This document shows, in pieces, positions 5,348 through 6,788 of a stretch of DNA of 6,788 bases (the first letter of the stretch is position 1; each line of letters starts with the position of its first letter). Origin of the DNA: an uncultured Collinsella sp. GTDB lineage: Bacteria; Actinomycetota; Coriobacteriia; Coriobacteriales; Coriobacteriaceae. The stretch covers positions 1 through 6,788 of the forward strand of contig UQNC01000068.1 of assembly GCA_900542175.1 (NCBI GenBank), written 5' to 3'. The translations under genes and the position numbers were made by a program. The notes beneath the pieces are model-generated. The model made no database searches. It was not told the DNA's origin and saw only the letters and a program-made list of their open reading frames with translations.

Positions 5348-6685
5348 ATGGAACTCAAATTGTGTACCTACGCAACCGTCACCACCTTGGGCGACTTTGG
5401 CCCCTGGATCAGCAAGGTCGTACTCGACCTGCCCTGCACCGTGCGCGCCAACGACATCGACACGAACACCTTCCATATATATGTAGAGCGTCACGAGCGC
5501 TCGGGCGAGGTTCTGATGCGCAAGGAGCGCGGCGCCGACCATGCCGCGCCCTCCGTGGGTTACATCGACATTCTCGCCGCATATCCGTGCGACGAGAACG
5601 GACGTAAGCTCGCCGTGGGCACCCATGTGGCACTCGAGGTCGCCGAGCAGCGCCTGACCAAAAAGATCGAAGGCGGCGTCATGGGCTCGCGCATGCTCGA
5701 TGACCAGCTGCACATCACGCAGCTCGCGGCTCTTCCCGGCAATGACGGCGACGATCCCACCTGCGGCCTGGTCTTCGACACCTGCCGTGGCGATATCTGC
5801 CCCGCGCTCAAAGGCTGGAGCAACGCCACGCAAAAGACCGCCGTCGACGGTATCGCGCTCGAATACGGCTTCTTTGAGCCCAGCTTTAAGGCCGAGGACT
5901 CGGCATGCTTCAACCCCTTTGCGCCCGAGGCCACGGCCATGCCCCAAAAGGCACCGCTCGTGGTGTACCTGCACGGCGCCGGCGAGGGCAAGGGCGCCAC
6001 GCGGGGCGAAGGCGCCACGCGCGCCTATATCGGCAACCGCGTGACGGCCATCAGCCAGGCGCAGATCCAGCGCTACTTTGGCGGCTTTGCCTGGGTGCTC
6101 GTGCCGCAGTCGCCCACGTTTTGGATGGACAACGGCGTCGAGCAACTCGGTCGCTCCAACCAGAGCATCTACTCCTCCGTGCTCAAGGCGCTTATCGACG
6201 AGTTTGTCGCCGAGCATGCCGACCGCATCGACACCGACCGCATCGTGGTCGCCGGTCTTTCCAACGGCGGCTTTATGACCCTGCGCCTGTGCGCCGACTA
6301 CCCCGATTTCTTCGCCGCGGGCCTTCCCTGCTGCGCCCCGTGGTACAACGCCACGGACGAGGACGTGGCCGCGCTCGCCAAGACGCCGCTGTGGTTTACG
6401 CACTCCAAGGGCGACGAGCTCGTGCACCCGCAACAGACCGTGCTGCCGCTGTTCGCGCGCCTGCGCGATGCCGGCGCCAACGTGCATCTCACCTACTTTA
6501 GCCATGTCGAGGACCTGACCGGCGTGTATCGCGAGGCCGACGGCTCGGCCAAGAAGACGTTCAACCACGGCGTGTGGATCCACCAATTCAACGACCTGTG
6601 TTATCAAGACTTCGACGGGGGCAACGTACTCATCGACGGCGAGCCGGTGGGCTGCTGGGAGTGGTCGGCCAGGGTTTCGAGGTAA
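5348..6685 (+). CDS. Alpha/beta-hydrolase esterase or peptidase with N-terminal EstA-like (Ig-like) domain
   Basis: Predicted 445-residue serine hydrolase of the prolyl-oligopeptidase/PHB-depolymerase-like group. Residues from 1 to about 130 form a beta-rich region (such as ISKVVLDLPCTVRANDID) resembling the Ig-like domain at the N-terminus of Thermotoga EstA. The catalytic domain starts near 200: VVYLHGAGEG (205-214) supplies the oxyanion hole, GLSNGG (303-308) the nucleophile Ser305, KGDELVHP (354-361) the acid Asp356, and NHGVWIHQFND (406-416) the likely His407. His386 is an alternative. No signal peptide or membrane segment is present, so a cytoplasmic location is expected. It probably hydrolyses an ester, perhaps an acyl group on a sugar, but members of this group are often annotated as peptidases and the substrate cannot be read from sequence. 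It is a single gene divergent from the PTS permease, with operator-like palindromes upstream and a large hairpin downstream. Confidence 0.87.
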   Translation: MELKLCTYATVTTLGDFGPWISKVVLDLPCTVRANDIDTNTFHIYVERHERSGEVLMRKERGADHAAPSVGYIDILAAYPCDENGRKLAVGTHVALEVAEQRLTKKIEGGVMGSRMLDDQLHITQLAALPGNDGDDPTCGLVFDTCRGDICPALKGWSNATQKTAVDGIALEYGFFEPSFKAEDSACFNPFAPEATAMPQKAPLVVYLHGAGEGKGATRGEGATRAYIGNRVTAISQAQIQRYFGGFAWVLVPQSPTFWMDNGVEQLGRSNQSIYSSVLKALIDEFVAEHADRIDTDRIVVAGLSNGGFMTLRLCADYPDFFAAGLPCCAPWYNATDEDVAALAKTPLWFTHSKGDELVHPQQTVLPLFARLRDAGANVHLTYFSHVEDLTGVYREADGSAKKTFNHGVWIHQFNDLCYQDFDGGNVLIDGEPVGCWEWSARVSR

Positions 6686-6735
6686 CCATCCCATCGGGGG
6701 CTCTGACCTTTAGTTTTGTAAACGTCCTCGCGCAT

Positions 6736-6782
6736 GAGCCCCGCTTATCCTGCTCCTTCGGAGCATCGGATAAGCGGGGCTC
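6736..6782 (+). terminator. Large hairpin after the esterase gene, candidate terminator
   Basis: GAGCCCCGCTTATCC (6736-6750) pairs perfectly over 15 bases with GGATAAGCGGGGCTC (6768-6782). Inside, TGCTCC (6751-6756) pairs with GGAGCA (6760-6765) around TTC, with only two unpaired bases between the stems. CGC (6731-6733) and GCG (6783-6785) add three pairs after a two-base bulge. It starts 50 bases after the esterase stop. No U-tract is visible up to the window end or on the other strand, so it may be a terminator whose tail is cut off, a shared structure between convergent genes, or an extragenic palindrome. Confidence 0.5.
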
Positions 6783-6788
6783 GCGCTG

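Noticed and set aside
5324..6694. Long minus-strand open frame (456 codons) opposite the esterase
   Set aside because: Antisense shadow; low-complexity translation without motifs, while the plus strand has the complete catalytic motifs and a Shine-Dalgarno.

Overview
The window looks like chromosomal DNA from a high-GC Gram-positive gut bacterium of the class Coriobacteriia, most likely Collinsella or a close relative. This rests on the GC-rich third codon positions, the Shine-Dalgarno-led starts, and a twelve-helix membrane protein ending in a LuxR-type helix-turn-helix, an architecture especially abundant in Coriobacteriia. The genus is an inference from general resemblance; no database was searched.

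Four intact protein genes fill most of the window. Read along the minus strand (right to left) they are: a PTS sugar permease EIIBC of the glucose/beta-glucoside superfamily (3430-4857), a cytoplasmic apiosidase-like glycoside hydrolase of the DUF4038 type (1907-3220), and the membrane-bound LuxR-family regulator (23-1567). On the plus strand, divergent from the permease, lies an alpha/beta-hydrolase with an N-terminal EstA-like domain (5348-6685). No RNA gene, CRISPR array, insertion sequence or phage gene is visible.

The non-coding stretches hold more than usual. The 490-base divergent region (4858-5347) carries three palindromes built from one half-site, TAAACA/TGTTTA, with central spacers of 3, 2 and 0 bases. 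One sits upstream of a candidate permease promoter and two flank a candidate esterase promoter. The 209-base gap between permease and hydrolase holds three hairpins, one a likely terminator. The 339-base gap between hydrolase and regulator holds a long-stem hairpin that pairs better in the minus-strand RNA, plus a small cluster of direct and inverted repeats. A large hairpin closes the esterase gene at the right edge.

A working model, by inference: the EIIBC permease imports and phosphorylates a glycoside using a EIIA encoded elsewhere; the hydrolase, which has no signal peptide, cleaves a glycosidic bond inside the cell; the esterase may remove an ester decoration; and the locus is switched by a DNA-binding protein that recognises the TAAACA half-site. 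The membrane LuxR protein is the only regulator encoded here and could be that protein or could control something else. The parts belong to known families. The unexplained elements are the substrate, the shared operator system and the intergenic hairpins; I see no clearly new molecular system.
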